The position numbers and the translations under genes were made by a program. From Mesorhabditis belari (taxonomy: Eukaryota > Nematoda > Chromadorea > Rhabditida > Rhabditidae): a DNA stretch of 64,000 nucleotides. The stretch is taken from the NCBI GenBank assembly GCA_958450365.1, contig CAUEEP010000932.1:197501-261500 (forward strand), in the 5' to 3' direction. Below, piece after piece: positions 23,701 through 34,566 of the stretch; position 1 is the stretch's first letter; each line of letters opens with the position of its first letter. The notes beneath the pieces are model-generated. The model ran no database searches. It was not told where the DNA came from and was given only the letters and a program-made list of their open reading frames with translations.

Positions 23701-26019
23701 AAACTGAATACGTCATCGGATTCACCGTGTCCGCTTGGCGTTTGCATTTCAACGGCGTCAATATCTGCTACAGCCATTTTGTGGCACCTTCTTGTTAGGT
23801 CTTTTTGCAAAAAAAGTTGAAAATTTGGTCACAGTTGGGAGTCGAACCCTCGACCCTCGGATCAACGAATCGCCAAGCCCTAGCTAAAATTTAATGATCC
23901 TGAAATGTGATTTTGACACTTTTTTTGGGTACCAAGCTGACTAAGTACCATTTAAATGCTTATAAAAATTTGAAAACGGAACGAATCAACAAATGGTCTT
24001 CGCTACTGTGTTCCTCTTGAATACAGCTTTTGAATAAGATCAAACTCGCTTAGATTGATTTAGTTTGAGATCATCTGCCAGCAAATCTACCATTACTTAT
24101 TAGCCAGCCTAATAAATACTGGTCTGACCTGATTCCTTCTTTTGCATCAGGCTTTGATCTGTTCGGAAAGCCACCACGAAATACAAATACCACATAGTTC
24201 GCAAATTCCAGCACAGAGTCATCGTCTCCAAAGCCAACGAAACCCGTTCTCATGTAGTAGTTGTCCTCTGACCGGGCCTTTGATTCCAGCCAAGCATTCA
24301 CATAATCTGCCGGTAGAACGGCGACTTGCTTCCTGATTCTGAAAATTAGAAAAAACACTGCAAGTCAAAGTTTTATTCAGAAACTTTTCGTTATACATTG
24401 ACATGAGCGTGGGTAAAGCCGGCCTCCTCCATCTGTTCCGTATTGTATCCTCGCCAACAATCGAAGTAAATTTGGGTTCCCGGCTCGATGTGCTCAATCA
24501 TCGCTTCCAATAGGGTCGGTCACTTCGACCAGAAAACATTCCTTGGTTTCCCGGCAAACTCCTCTAAATATCCACACTTGCGGCCAGATTCGGCTCACAT
24601 TCGCCTTTCGCTTCGAGAAGAGAGTCTCGTCCACTTCGACGATTCCATTGGTTTCTCCAATCTTTCCTCTCAGCTTGTTCATCAGATATTCCACGCATGG
24701 AATCCTTGTTGTTGAAGTCGACCGCGGTGATTCATCTCCAATTCTTTCGCACAATAGTTGATCGAGGTCCACTGTTGAGTCCATCCATAATCGTAGGGTT
24801 GTGAGAAATGGAATTTTGGTGCTCTCCAACATGCAGGTCGATCGCTGTCCAGCACGACGTTTTGTCACATCCGCATTGGGGGTTCTGATTGAGCAATAGC
24901 TTCATAACGTGATGGTTGGCGCATGTGCGAGTAATAAGCAAGATGCGGCGTTGTTGAAAGAACGAGATTGCATCAGCTTCCGTAGTCGGTAAGCGAAACA
25001 TGATTCCATCGCGCTCTTAGAAAACAGAGAAAAGATGATTTTCTGTGGTTTTCCTTGTTCATTTTCATGGAAGGATGCAAATTTGGCGGATGTATAACGG
25101 AAAAGAATCATTTTCGCGTTGATCGTCAGCTAAAACTTACATATTATCGGTGTTAACCAAAAGATTTTGGATTTCCAAAGCCATTCGCTGCATTTTCTTT
25201 TGTTGTTCATACTGGGTGCTGCCCCATGTCCAATCCTTTTGATCCTCTTGAGCTCCGTGATGCTCGCCCATCCAATTTCGAATTCTTTCCTCTTCTTCGA
25301 ACTTTTGGATCCAATTTTCCTAAAAGCTTCCTGTCCCTGCTGCCTCTCGTGGATTTACTAACAACTTTTTTTTGCAATACCTTTAACGTAAAAACTCACC
25401 CGTATGCCTGTGTAGCATCCAACATTGAGAACGACTTCACCTTTGTACACCCATTTACGCCGCGATCCACAAGTGATAATTTTTGTGTCTGACGGAAAAT
25501 CCATCTTGTGGTTGATCTGAAACACATCTTTGAAGATAAACTGAAAAAGAAACTCTCACTCGAACAAGCGCGAAATGGTCTGGATCAGCGGTGCACGTGA
25601 ACGTTCGATCCATCCAAAAATATTTACTGTAATTGAGTGATGAAGATAAAATGAGAAGGGTTGTCTCTAGCGACCGAAAAGCCTTGAGCCAAGGGCCGGA
25701 CCATAGCTGTGGGCAAGCCTTTATCGAGTCCGAGCCCATTAAGGCTTTCGCCGGGCCGAGCCCGGGAAAGTTTTCACAATACACGCTTACTTAGACGTCT
25801 CATCGCTCGTAAGGTTTCTCCAGTTGCCACCAGCCAAATGAATTTGAATGTTTGCACTCTGGTTCTTGCACTCTTCCATCCATTCTAAAAAAACAGTCAG
25901 TAGACGAGTTGGGTAGCAAAAAAAAGAACAAAGTAATCGATCGAAACAAACGGACCTTCATTTGCTGTCACAATTTGTGCCAGTGAAGCCACAAGCAAGA
26001 AAACGAATTCTTTCTTCAT
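20725..26019 (-). CDS. Secreted protein of unknown function, six exons, complete
   Basis: Exons: 26019-25956, 25884-25791, 25626-25560, 25516-25400, 25319-25141 and 20983-20725. They total 780 bp, 259 residues, and all five junctions keep frame (phases 1, 2, 0, 0, 2), including the join across the 4.16-kb last intron (GTAAGT donor, TTTATTTTAG acceptor). Residues 1-19 are a signal peptide (MKKEFVFLLVASLAQIVTA). The mature part has WMEECKN, WMDRTFTCTADPDHF, an ITCGSRRKWVYKGEVVLNVGC stretch shortened here to its Cys pair, a charged Q/E-rich segment (residues about 120-170) that may be helical, then RKGAYHKTCTYLYGASGDW and CAFTCGHVC. About nine cysteines suggest disulphides and export. No family recognised. 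The last intron is loaded with Merlin and mariner remains. The last exon could instead belong to a separate gene, but phase and copy evidence favour one gene. Confidence 0.75.
21066..23040. mobile_element. Hairpin element interrupted by a mariner
   Basis: GGTGGTTGGGGGGCCAATAA and TCAAAAATATTATTGG-like left-end blocks reappear reversed, partly just before (AAAGTGGAAAAATCAAAAATAT at 21750) and partly after (AGGTGGCCCCCCAACCACC at 23006) the mariner at 21772-23003. Inner blocks (GAGGGCGCTGAGCATGAATT / ATTCATGCTCAGCGTCCTCG) also pair. The mariner therefore landed in the TA 35 bp from the right end of an older 740-bp foldback element. All of it lies in the last intron of the secreted-protein gene. 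Confidence 0.8.
21772..23003 (+). mobile_element. mariner element (TTAGCTTGG ends), broken transposase
   Basis: Perfect-looking inverted ends TTAGCTTGGTAAATATGAAA lie inside TA duplications. The transposase runs from about ATGGATGACCAAAAATT (21942) to CGEYILF plus stop (22931). Visible parts: IRAGIFFEFKLNKKATECH, FKTGNESLEDAPHGKPP, catalytic Asp in FLTSDETWLLYE, second in FLHDNARPH, third in SHDLAP followed by a stop then DYYLFRSMKQ. One frameshift near 22460 and at least three stops kill it. It belongs to a different mariner subfamily from the 18.6-kb copy. Confidence 0.9.
23188..23307. mobile_element. Short palindromic MITE with TACCGTATTTTCTG ends
   Basis: 120 bp, ends TACCGTATTTTCTGTAATAG and its complement; the inside repeats GACTGCACTACTATTA three times. 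It is a short relative of the 222-bp family. Confidence 0.85.
23374..24112. mobile_element. Foldback element with TTAGGCTGGCTAA ends
   Basis: Inverted ends TTAGGCTGGCTAA and TTAGCCAGCCTAA lie next to TA. Arms of about 200 bp pair (TGCTGGCAGATGGTCTCAAA / TTTGAGATCATCTGCCAGCA; CGAAAGCTGTCTTCAATAGG on the left). The unpaired centre holds a tRNA-like relic (about 23826-23886, minus strand, B-box GGTTCGACTCC). No protein coding. Confidence 0.8.
24120..25110 (-). mobile_element. Merlin (IS1016-like) transposon remnant
   Basis: On the minus strand, in shifting frames: FRLPTTEADAISFFQQRRIL and a C..NH.MKL...C.KT.C zinc-ribbon-like part (25001-24850), then IPFLTTLRLWMDSTVDLDQL, then GIVEVDETLFSKRKANVSR and WIFRGVCRETKECFLVEV (24680-24510), then PGTQIYFDCWRGYNTEQMEE (about 24490-24430). 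The VDET..KRK and FDCWRGY blocks are the hallmark of the ISXO2-like/Merlin DDE domain. A later exon-like stretch (24340-24150) follows a TTTTCAG. Stops and frameshifts make it inactive. It lies in the last intron of the secreted-protein gene. Confidence 0.8.
25686..25770. other. GC-rich insert in a short intron
   Basis: This block (GGGCCGGACC...CCGGGCCGAGCCCGGG) is far richer in GC than any neighbour and sits inside intron 2 of the secreted-protein gene. I do not recognise it; its repeated GGGCTCGG-type motifs suggest an insert. Confidence 0.4.
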
Positions 26020-27190
26020 TTACAGCCAACTAAAAAGCAAATTTTTAAAAATGTGAATTGTAAAAAGAGAAAGTTTAGTATAAAAACGAGAAGTTGTTGA
26101 AATAAATATTAAAAAATTTGATGAGTAAATGAAGTCATCAAATGAAATTCCAAAGTCTATGTTGTGACAATGATTCGATTCAGAAAGCATTTTTTGATAG
26201 AATCATACATTTTTTCCTTTTTTCCTTTTTTTCCTGATAATATTTGGCTCAAAATAATTTAATGGAAAAACGAGAAGAAAAATTTTAGCGCTTTTATGAC
26301 AAACTGTATCTGAGTTGCCATATTTTTGCTTTAAAAATAAATACTTTATTCTAAAATAAGATCAAACACCTAAATTTTGAGCTAAGCTTTCTTTTTAATT
26401 AAGCAGTTACCTAAGCGGGCTAACACAAAGCTTCGCGGTTCCAACCTGATAAAGGTCCCTTTCAAATTATTAAGTTGGAAAAAAAGTTCTCGGAAAAAGT
26501 TTGCACGGTGATTTCTCAAAAACCAAGCCATTAATTCTTTCTAGATTTTTTGATAAATTTGACTTTATTGCAATAAGTTTTTGACTAAAAAAACCAGAGT
26601 TGGCTTCAGGTAAAAGCAAGAGATTTCTTCAGCTGAGGTGATTTGGCCAAATCCCTTCCAAATTATTAGGTTGGAAAGAAAGTTTCGGAAAAAGTTTGAC
26701 TGGGATTCCTTAAAAACGAATCCACGAATGCTTGGCGCATATTTTAGAGTTACTTCAGTGCATTAAAAAAAAGTGGTATGGGGTTGGAAAAAAAGTTCTC
26801 GGAAAAAGTTTTCACGGTGATTTCTCAAAAACCAATCCATAAATTCTTTCCAGATTTTTTGATAAACTTGACTATATTTCAAAAAGCTTTTGACCAAAAA
26901 AATCAGAGTTGGCTTCAGGGAAAAAATAAGAAATTTCTTCAGCTAAAGTGACTCAATTTTAACAAAATTAATAGAGACTAAAATTTTGCATACTCGTAAA
27001 ATTGGTATTGATATTTTATTGTTACTGATCAATGCAATGATCGTCTTGATCGATTTTATTGATATTGATCAATGTTATTGATATTGATACCAATGTAATG
27101 ATCACCCTATTATAAGTCTACTATGATATAAAATTGAGATTTTTTGTCTGTTTGAAAATCAAATCAATCGTTGAATCGAGTGCCTTGTTT
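26020..27190. other. Upstream region with three short MITE copies
   Basis: Upstream of the secreted-protein start. It contains three copies of the TTGGAAAGAAAGTTCTCGG element (26468-26650, 26665-26760, 26785-26950) in the same direction, and GATATTGATCAATG-type short repeats at about 27008-27105. The promoter must lie close to 26020-26120, where I see no motif I can name. Confidence 0.55.
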
Positions 27191-27199
27191 CTCTCATTT

Positions 27200-27375
27200 A
27201 TATGTCGTAGTCGTTTACGAAGTTCAGCCGCTAACGAATGAAATCGCTAACGAATCGTTCGTAAAAGGCTAGCCGATTAAAAATGAAATTTTTTCACTAG
27301 ATGTCTACAAAATCTTTGTAGTCGGCTTCTGCGAACATGGCTAGCTTCAAATGAATTTACCAGGCTTTTGATTTC
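27200..27375 (+). repeat. CGATTA/GCTAGCCG repeat, flanks the integrase fragment
   Basis: ATATGTCGTAG...CAGCCGCTAACGAATG...GGCTAGCCGATTA...TCGGCTTCTGCGAACATGGCT. A direct copy follows the fragment at 28338-28475 and part of it is inverted at 28205-28270. A relative with ATGTCGTAGCCGATTATGAA is at 55916-56268. These are probably terminal or sub-terminal repeats of a transposon. Confidence 0.6.
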
Positions 27376-27582
27376 AAATTTTTTATGCAAAAAACAAAAA
27401 GAAAAAAGAGAAAAATTGATTTTGAAGCGAGTTATTAAAAGTTGTCAAAATGCCCCTTTGCTGAAATTGGGTCCTCCGGGAGGACTTCTCCCCATTGTTA
27501 TCAGAGATTTCGGATTCATTTTCTTTCTGCTTTTTTTATTATTCTTTGGTTTTATTATACATAATCATTTGTTTTTTTCAGA

Positions 27583-28098
27583 ATGAATTCATTTCTCAAC
27601 CAATTTGACGCGTATCAAGTCTTGAAAAAGCGAACGCATAACGACGAAAGAATAAAGGAAATTGTGAACAGATTGACAACAATGTCAAGTGAAAGTGAAA
27701 GCGAGAAACGGAAGCGAACGACAGAAGAGGCAAATTGGGCACGTCGTTACTCGATTCAATGTATTGAGCAATCAACGATACTCTACAATCATGGAGACAA
27801 AGGAGCGAACGAACAACCAAAACGAGTCGTCAAGAAAGAGAAACTCTTTGATGTTTTGACGTCAACTCACAAAAGATTAGGACACGCCGGCCGGGATCTG
27901 ATGTAGAAAGAACTGCGAGGAGATTATCACGGGATCTCAAAGGAAATGCTCGAGATTTTTATCAAACTTTGCGAATGTGAATTAAAGAAGGGGACGTCAA
28001 AAAAAGGAGTTGCTGTGAAGCCGATCATAACGAAAGAGCAAAATGAACGCTGCCAAGTCGATTTAATTGACCTTCAATCGGTTCCGCATGCATTTTAG
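27583..28098 (+). pseudogene. Integrase fragment (Ginger/KRBA2-like H2C2 and rve start)
   Basis: An open frame MNSFLNQFDAYQVLKKRT... runs to 27903 and continues in the same frame past one TAG. It reads FDVLTSTHKRLGHAGRDLM, then EMLEIFIKLCECEL, GVAVKPIITKEQNERCQVDL and IDLQSVPHAF before a stop. H-x-(3-4)-H...C-x2-C spacing (H in THKRLGH, C in LCEC), followed by RCQVDLIDLQS, is the zinc-binding and first-Asp region seen in integrases of KRBA2/Ginger-like cut-and-paste elements. The catalytic core after the first Asp is missing. A TTTTTTCAG acceptor precedes the ATG, so an upstream exon may have existed. It is a dead fragment. Confidence 0.65.
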
Positions 28099-28479
28099 TT
28101 GATTTTTGTTTGTTATAAACGTTATTATGTTATAAACGTTAACATGTTATACATGTTAAATGTTATAAATTTCATTTCACTTGTTGTGATTAGTTTGCTG
28201 ATTTGCGTTTTGCATAAATACTTTGAAATCAAAAACTCATTTGAATCGAGCCATGTTCGCAGAAGTCGTTTGCACATTTTAAATGGTAATAAAGTACAAC
28301 TCAGAAAAATCGAAATCAAACAAGAAAACTTTGGAAAATATATGTCGTAGCGAAATTCAGCCGCTAACGAATCATTCGTTAGCGGCTAGCCGATTACGAA
28401 TGAAATTTTTTTCGCTTGCCGTGTACAATTTGTAATCGGCTTCTGCGAACACGGCTCGATTCAAATGAGGTTTTGATTT

Positions 28480-28787
28480 CACAGGATTGGTTTTGGTTGT
28501 TCATTCGCTCCTTTTTCTCCATGATTGTAGAGTATCGTTGATTGCTCAATACATTGAATCGAGTAACGACGTGCCCAATTTGCCTCTTCTGTCATTCGCT
28601 TCCGTTTCTCGCTTCCACTTTCACTTGACATAGTTGTCAATCTGTTCACAATTTCATTGTATTTTTTCGTCGTTATGCGTTCGCTTTTTCAAGACTTGAT
28701 ACGCGTCAAATTGGTTGAGAAAGAAATTCATTCTGAAAAAAAAAACAATTGATTATGTATAATAAAACCAAAGAATAATAAAAAAAG
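28480..28787 (-). pseudogene. Inverted partial copy of the integrase fragment
   Basis: The first 250 bp of the integrase frame, with its TTTTTTTCAG-like acceptor and upstream AATAATCTTTGG..., recur in reverse, with frameshifts. It abuts directly the start of the right arm of the large inverted repeat (28788), so the junction marks a rearrangement. Confidence 0.7.
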
Positions 28788-31055
28788 GACGTGTCGACAT
28801 TGTGACTGTTTTTCGAAAAGGAGCAAATCACGAAACGTGCACGTATCTCTATGGAGCCTCTGGTGACTGGATGATTTCTGAGGTGAAGATGTGGAGTTAC
28901 CCATGTGCGGCTGCATGTGGAGATGTTTGTGTTGAGCATTTAACTGCTTGATGTCGTTTGAAAAAATGAATTCATGAAAAATATTCCAAGTAACGCAAGA
29001 AGACAAAAAAAAAAGTAATGCGGCCTTAAAACAAAGTCCCTAGATTTTAAAATGAATTTCCATGTAGTTGACATTTTAAAATTGAACAGTAGTTGATTAG
29101 ATTCACATCTTTAAAATAGTTTTCTGAATTTGATTTCATTAATTCCATTCTAAAATAGGTGATTCTGAAAAGTGAAAGCATTAGATAAAATTTGCCTTGA
29201 TCCCAAATTTTCCCTATTTTAAATACTTTGTTTTAGGTTTTGAATGGAATCCACTACCTATCCATTAACCCATTAAAAACTTGTCTAAAGGCTGGTCACT
29301 CAAAAAGTGACCAAGTCACTTCAGCTGAAGAAATCTCTTATTTTTTACCTAAAACCCACTCTGATTTTTTTTATCAAAGCTTTTTGAAATATGGACAAAT
29401 TTATCAAAAAATCTGGAAAGAATTTATGGATTGGTTTTTGAGAAATCACCGTGAAAACTTTTTCCGAGAACTTTCTTTCCAACCTAATACCAATTTGTTT
29501 GATGTACTGAAGTAACTGTTAGGTTGTCCGGAATGAAAATACCCTTTTAATCAAAAAGGAAACCATGCGCTTTAATCCAAAAGATATTCTCCGTTGTTGG
29601 CAATAGTCTTTCTCCATTTTTCTTTCAAATCTCGGATCCCTTTGCTGAAGAAGTACTGAGGCAAGTCGAAGTATTGGCCTCTCCAAATTCGGACTTCATC
29701 TTGGTCCTTGAAGTGTTTATCGGCCAGGGATTGCTTCATAGATCAAAATAAGTGGTAGTCTGAGGGTGCCAGATCTGGTATATACGGCGGATGCAGGAGA
29801 CATTCCCTTCCTCGTGTTTTCCCTCCGTCTTCTTTGCTGTGTGTGGGCGCGCGTTATCTTGCAGATCTCTCACAGTCGATGCGTTTACATCTTGATCCTT
29901 GAGAGCCTGGTCTAATCATTCCAGCTGTTGTACATATAGATCTGAGGTGACTGTTGGACGAGAAGGTAGAACCTCAAAGTGTATAAGACCACGCGAATTC
30001 CACCAAACAGATAACATGATCCTTCTTCCATCCGGCTCACGCTGTGGCGTCGTTTTTCGCTATTCTCCTTGACTATACCACTGCCGCTTTTGCGATGGGT
30101 TATCGTAGTAAATCCATTTTTCATCGGCCGTCACAATAGTGTCCCAAAAACCTCGATTTTTCATATTCATAGTCGATTTCATAGTCACTCGAGTAGCTTT
30201 ATTAGCGTCACTAAGTTGATGGGATATTTTCCGTTTTCCATTTTTCATTTTTTTTATTTTCCGACGAGATTCGCTTTACCCAAACGATGTAAATGGTCCC
30301 CAATGGTTGTGTGGCCTAAAGCAAACATCGTTGCAAGTTCCCGAGTTGACAAGGTTGGACCATCTTCTATGGCTTCTCGAAGATCGTCATCGTTGAGCGC
30401 TGGAGGGGGGTGACCACGTCCTCGATTCTGTAGAGTTTCGTCTCCCTCTCTCAATCGTCGAAACCATTTTTTACAAGCTTCCGCTAAATAAGCAGCTTCT
30501 CCAAAAATTTTCAAGATTGAGCTATGGCTTTACCGGACACTTTTTCCTTGTTTGAAGTCGTAGAGCAAGCACACCTGAACTGGGTACTTCTGATCTTCCG
30601 TTCTAAAAAGTTAAAATTATAAGGCAGTAAATTTTTTTAAAAACAGTATTAGAAAAGATATAACTTTACAACAAAATAAAAATCAGACGCGAAACTGTTC
30701 GCTACACCGAAAAAGATGCAATCGAAGTTGAGGGTATTTTCATTCCGGACACCCTAATAGTACAGAACAAAAAGGAAGGCAATGACACCCATTAAAAAAA
30801 ACAGCATGCGCATGAATAGAAACATCAAATCCTCAAAAAACCGCAAACCAAAAAAAGGGCGAGAAGCTACCCAAAAAATTTCTCGAAAAAACCAGAAAAA
30901 AATTTGGGGAAGGAAATGAGACGAAGATGCGACGCAAATTAAATGCAAATAGGAAGGCAACGAACGCGGCCCTGTAATAGGAATTAAATTCTGTAAAAGA
31001 TTTTCTAGTTTTTGGCTATAAACACTTATAAAATAAAAGCAATCAGAAAGATTGT
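28788..31055. repeat. Right arm of the large inverted repeat
   Basis: Reverse complement of 18325-20580: last-exon copy (28788-28965, plus), MITE (29310-29500), mariner (29519-30757, minus) and repeat X (30760-30975). Its outer end meets the left end of the 11-kb palindrome at about 31050. Confidence 0.85.
29519..30757 (-). mobile_element. mariner element, second copy, broken transposase
   Basis: Ends TTAGGTTGTCCGGAATGAAA / ...CATTCCGGACACCCTAA next to TA. The minus-strand transposase shows FGEAAYLAEACKKWFRRL, LSTRELATMFALGHTTIGDH and VTADEKWIYYDN, with stops and a shift after LGKANLVGK. It is the paralogue of 18636-19843 in the other arm. Confidence 0.9.
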
Positions 31056-31856
31056 AGATTTTAGATTGTAGACGACTTTCGAGATTTCTACTTTTGGAGT
31101 GTGGCTGTGAGCTTCATGAAGCTTCACATCATGTTTCATGAAGCTGGCGATGTGCCGAAGAATATGATGAATACATCTGTTGTACGTTTTAAGCTGGTCC
31201 AGCACAGTTTTGTGCAAATTCTGTGTAAAACCTTAATACAAAATTCATCATTTTGCACAAATCAGAAAGAATAAGAACCAATCCAATAAGAACAAGTGTG
31301 CAAAAACCCTAATATTTATTATTAAGTGCATACAATTCTCGGAATCGATGATTTTCGTCGAGTATGAGTCGAAATTTTGTCCACATGGTTGAGATGCTTC
31401 TGAAAAACAAGTTTCTTGAAAGTTTCCAAAAATTAACGAAACCTGGCATTTCCTGGAGATCTCTCTTTGTCGTTTTTCGAACTCGTAAACCGCTAGCGAT
31501 TTCCAGTAAACTATTGTTATGTTTTACGTTTTCTAGGGTAATTTACAACGCTGATTCCGAAAAAAATGGTTTCAGCCTAGGTTTCCTTAAAGAAAATTAA
31601 TTTTTTTGAAATTTGCGGTCTGACGCCGCTCAGTAAAACGGCTGCAAAAGCTTTGAAAGTTGATATATCAAAAAATCGTTTTTTTTTTAATCCAATCCGC
31701 TTGAAAATTAGCTTTTGAATGAGCTATTACAAGTTCAGATCGTCAATCGATAATATTTATTATTGAGTCTGTACAATTCTCGGAATCAATGATTTCCGTC
31801 GAGTATGAGTCGAAATTTTGTCCGCATGGTTGAGATGCTTCTGAAAAACAAGTTTC

Positions 31857-32114
31857 TTAAAAGTTTTCATTAACGTTTTCAAAAATTAACGAAACCTGGC
31901 ATTTCCTGGAGATCTCTCTTTGTCGTTTTTCGAACTCGTAAACCGCTAGCGATTTCCAGTAAACTGTTCTTACATTTTCCAGCAAGCGAATAAATTCGCA
32001 ATCTTTTGATGGGAGATTTTGGTGTATGAAAACAAAAAGTTTGATGTTTGCATGTGGGGCACATGTGTTAGTCATTGTCAAATAGTCACCCATCAAGTTG
32101 TCGCACCTAAACAA
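31857..32114 (-). other. Paired open frame in palindrome, MFRCDN-type
   Basis: Reads MFRCDNLMGDYLTMTNT... for about 85 codons; the other arm keeps the same frame at 40994-41227 with four substitutions over the first 70 residues. A second overlapping frame beginning MCPTCKHQTFCFH is open in both arms too. Being open in both arms is mild support for coding, but I see no splice sites or family. Confidence 0.3.
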
Positions 32115-32499
32115 AATTCTTGCAGCTTATTGTAGAGTGCGCATTGTTAGCTTCTATTGAAATGATTCGAATGATTATTCTGTCATTCAAAAGATAGGTT
32201 TAAGCTATCAATATAATACAAGCTGATAAGATATCAATAAAAAATCTAATTTAATTTAACTTAAAATCTAGCATTAATTTTTAAAAAAAACGAAAAACAT
32301 TGAAAATTTATCACTTTGCCAATGGCAATTTAGTAGAATTACTTGTTTTTCATGAATCTTATGCATGGTCAATATTGGTTCATTCTACTAACAAGCTGAT
32401 AAGAGCCACCTCACGGCGGCTCAACGTTGGTTTATCACCCAAGGCTTTCTACCCTCTTATCAGCCCAAAATTTTGAAAATGAGAAAGAACTCCCCCAAA

Positions 32500-32578
32500 A
32501 ATCGAAGTCGAACTCTTCACCCTGTCGACGGCTTTAGAGACTGACCCGCTAACCACTCAGCCATGCTGTTCTATTTTA
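32500..32578 (-). pseudogene. tRNA-like relic, class II type
   Basis: On the minus strand: GCATGGCTGAGTGGTTAGCG (A-box and D-arm as in tRNA-Leu/Ser) and a worn B-box AGTTCGACTTC. The other arm has the same relic at 40503-40575 (plus), GCATGGCCGAGTGGTTAGCG. Stems are incomplete in both. Confidence 0.55.
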
Positions 32579-32765
32579 GCTAATAACTGCTCGAGCGATA
32601 AATAACGCAATAACGGGCGAGCTAAAAACTGCTCGCAGCGCAAAAAGGGCCGCGGTGCCGCATTATGAAAGAAAAGGTATTTCGGACATGAGGAATCCGA
32701 TGCTGTATTTAGTTTTTGCCTAAACCTCTTGGTTTTCGAGAAAAACTCGTTGCAAATTTGGGTAC

Positions 32766-32975
32766 TTACGCTAATGGCCAAGCCTCCGGTTTATAATGGT
32801 TCTTGTCTGCCAACCATGCATGACCGAATGGTGTGGTGGTAAGTGCACGCGCTCTCAGCCTCACTGTTGCCTTTTGCCCACGATTATTAAAGTTTATTTC
32901 AAAATCGGCTGCGACACTTATATTGATTGTTTGCAGGGGTGAATCTTGGCTATCGAATGGTGTCAAAATTATCAA
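32766..32975 (-). other. Paired open frame in palindrome, MIILTPFDS-type
   Basis: Reads MIILTPFDSQDSPLQTIN... ADFEINFNNRGQKATVRL and is kept in frame at 40041-40226 in the other arm, which shortens at its end. Upstream DNA is not obviously an intron. Function unknown; it could be one exon of a longer gene that also includes the next paired frame. Confidence 0.35.
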
Positions 32976-33028
32976 ATTCGATGCAGTATAAGCTATTCTA
33001 GAGCGCTATTTGCTAGTTCACACCACCC

Positions 33029-33280
33029 CTACCGATAACCGAACTGATCCGGAAGCTTCGAAAGTTTAATCCTATAAGTTACACCGTTTTTCTTTGACGT
33101 ACATTTGATCGACTGCTTCATCACCATTTTCACACAACCGCGTGATGTTTTTTCGCACATCATCACCGCGTCTAAAGTCCTCTTTAGTATAGTCATATCC
33201 TGGAAGTTGCCATGAATACTTTTTCTTTTCTTTTTGAAACCTCCGTAATAAAAATGTGGCTTCTTCATTCGAGGAAACAA
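33029..33280 (-). other. Paired open frame in palindrome, MFPRMKK-type
   Basis: Lysine-rich frame MFPRMKKPHFYYGGFKKK..., open for 83 codons. The partner at 39723-39950 shares it but is frameshifted at its end. Two Cys near MMCEKTSRGCVKMV are kept. No family recognised. Confidence 0.35.
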
Positions 33281-33612
33281 GTGAAGAAAGATGCTTAACG
33301 TTTGCTCACTTTCACGACGATCCGACGAGACGCACAGCTAATAGGAAACGATGAAACTTTGATGAACACTTTTGTCAAAACATTTGTCAAAATTGGAACG
33401 ACCTCGAGAAGAGCCCAATATAGATATTGGGCTCTTCTCGAATGTACGAATGAACCGCTAGTTTTCGAGAACAAATGTTTCAGAAGCCTAAACTAGGCAT
33501 GGTTTTTTTGAGGACACAATTTTTGCTAGGCGCAAGAAATCAAAAACGCCCCGAAAATGTTGTATTTCGGTCGGGTTTTCGGGCGAAAGGTCCTTCGATC
33601 ACTTGAACCGAA

Positions 33613-33708
33613 GTGGACTTTTAGTGGACCAACAAGTGGACCAAAAAGTGGACCAAAAAGTGGACCAAAAAGTGGACCAAAAAGTGAACCAAAAAGTGAA
33701 CCAAAAAG
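33613..33708. repeat. 12-bp array GTGGACCAAAAA
   Basis: Eight units; the other arm has nine at 39320-39430. The frames through them (repeats of DQKV or WSTF) are chance. Confidence 0.85.
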
Positions 33709-34566
33709 GCCTTTCAGTCGCGTTCGTTTCCTTCCTATTTGCATTTAATTTGCGTCTCATCTTCGTCTCATTTTCTTCCCCAAATTGTTTTCTGGTTTTT
33801 TCGAGAAATTTTTTGGGTAGCTTCTCGCCCTTTTTTGGTTTGCGGTTTTGCCTTCGTTCTTTTGAGGATTTGATGTTTCTATTGATGTGCATGCTGTTTT
33901 TGTAATAGGTATCGTTGCATTTTGGTTCTGTACTAATACTTTGCTTAGGTCAAGATCAGTCTGGAAAAGCCTAGGTCTCACGTTTCAGTCAATCCTGGTT
34001 GGACAGGGTTTAGATGGGTTTAGATAGGCTTAGATGGGCTTTAATTAGCCTTAGATAGGCTCAGAATAGCGTTAGATAGCCTTAGATAGACTTTCGATAA
34101 GCCTGTCTCAAACCAGGACCAGGATTCGACCGAGTTCGGGTTCTAGATCTTGCAAAACATCATAGCATTTACTAATCCTTTACTAATTTACTATCGACTC
34201 CGTTGTGTACTCGTATCACGAGCGTTAACCTTATGCTGGATGTTGCGTGTTCTTGTTATGTTGTGAGCGTTTTGGGGAACCCCGTTTAACCTTTTGTTCT
34301 ACTCGGCTATTCAGGAACGAAATTATGCCCGATGATAGGGTTAAAGCGGGTCGCACCGAACTTTTCGAACGTTTCGGTCCGATAAAAGTTTCATTAAAAA
34401 GAGGCAACTTTGTAAATTGCCCGACTTTTCTTGTGTAATTTTTTATAATAAATGCAAAGCCGAAATCGAATCTTTTTTTCTTGGCTAATCCGGGACGACT
34501 GAGACCGGCCAAGCTAGAAAGTCTCCGTACTAGTTTAACGTACTTTTAAATATAAAATATTGTAAA

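Noticed and set aside
29240..29515. 91-codon open frame
   Set aside because: It lies inside a MITE copy that is repeated elsewhere with stops.
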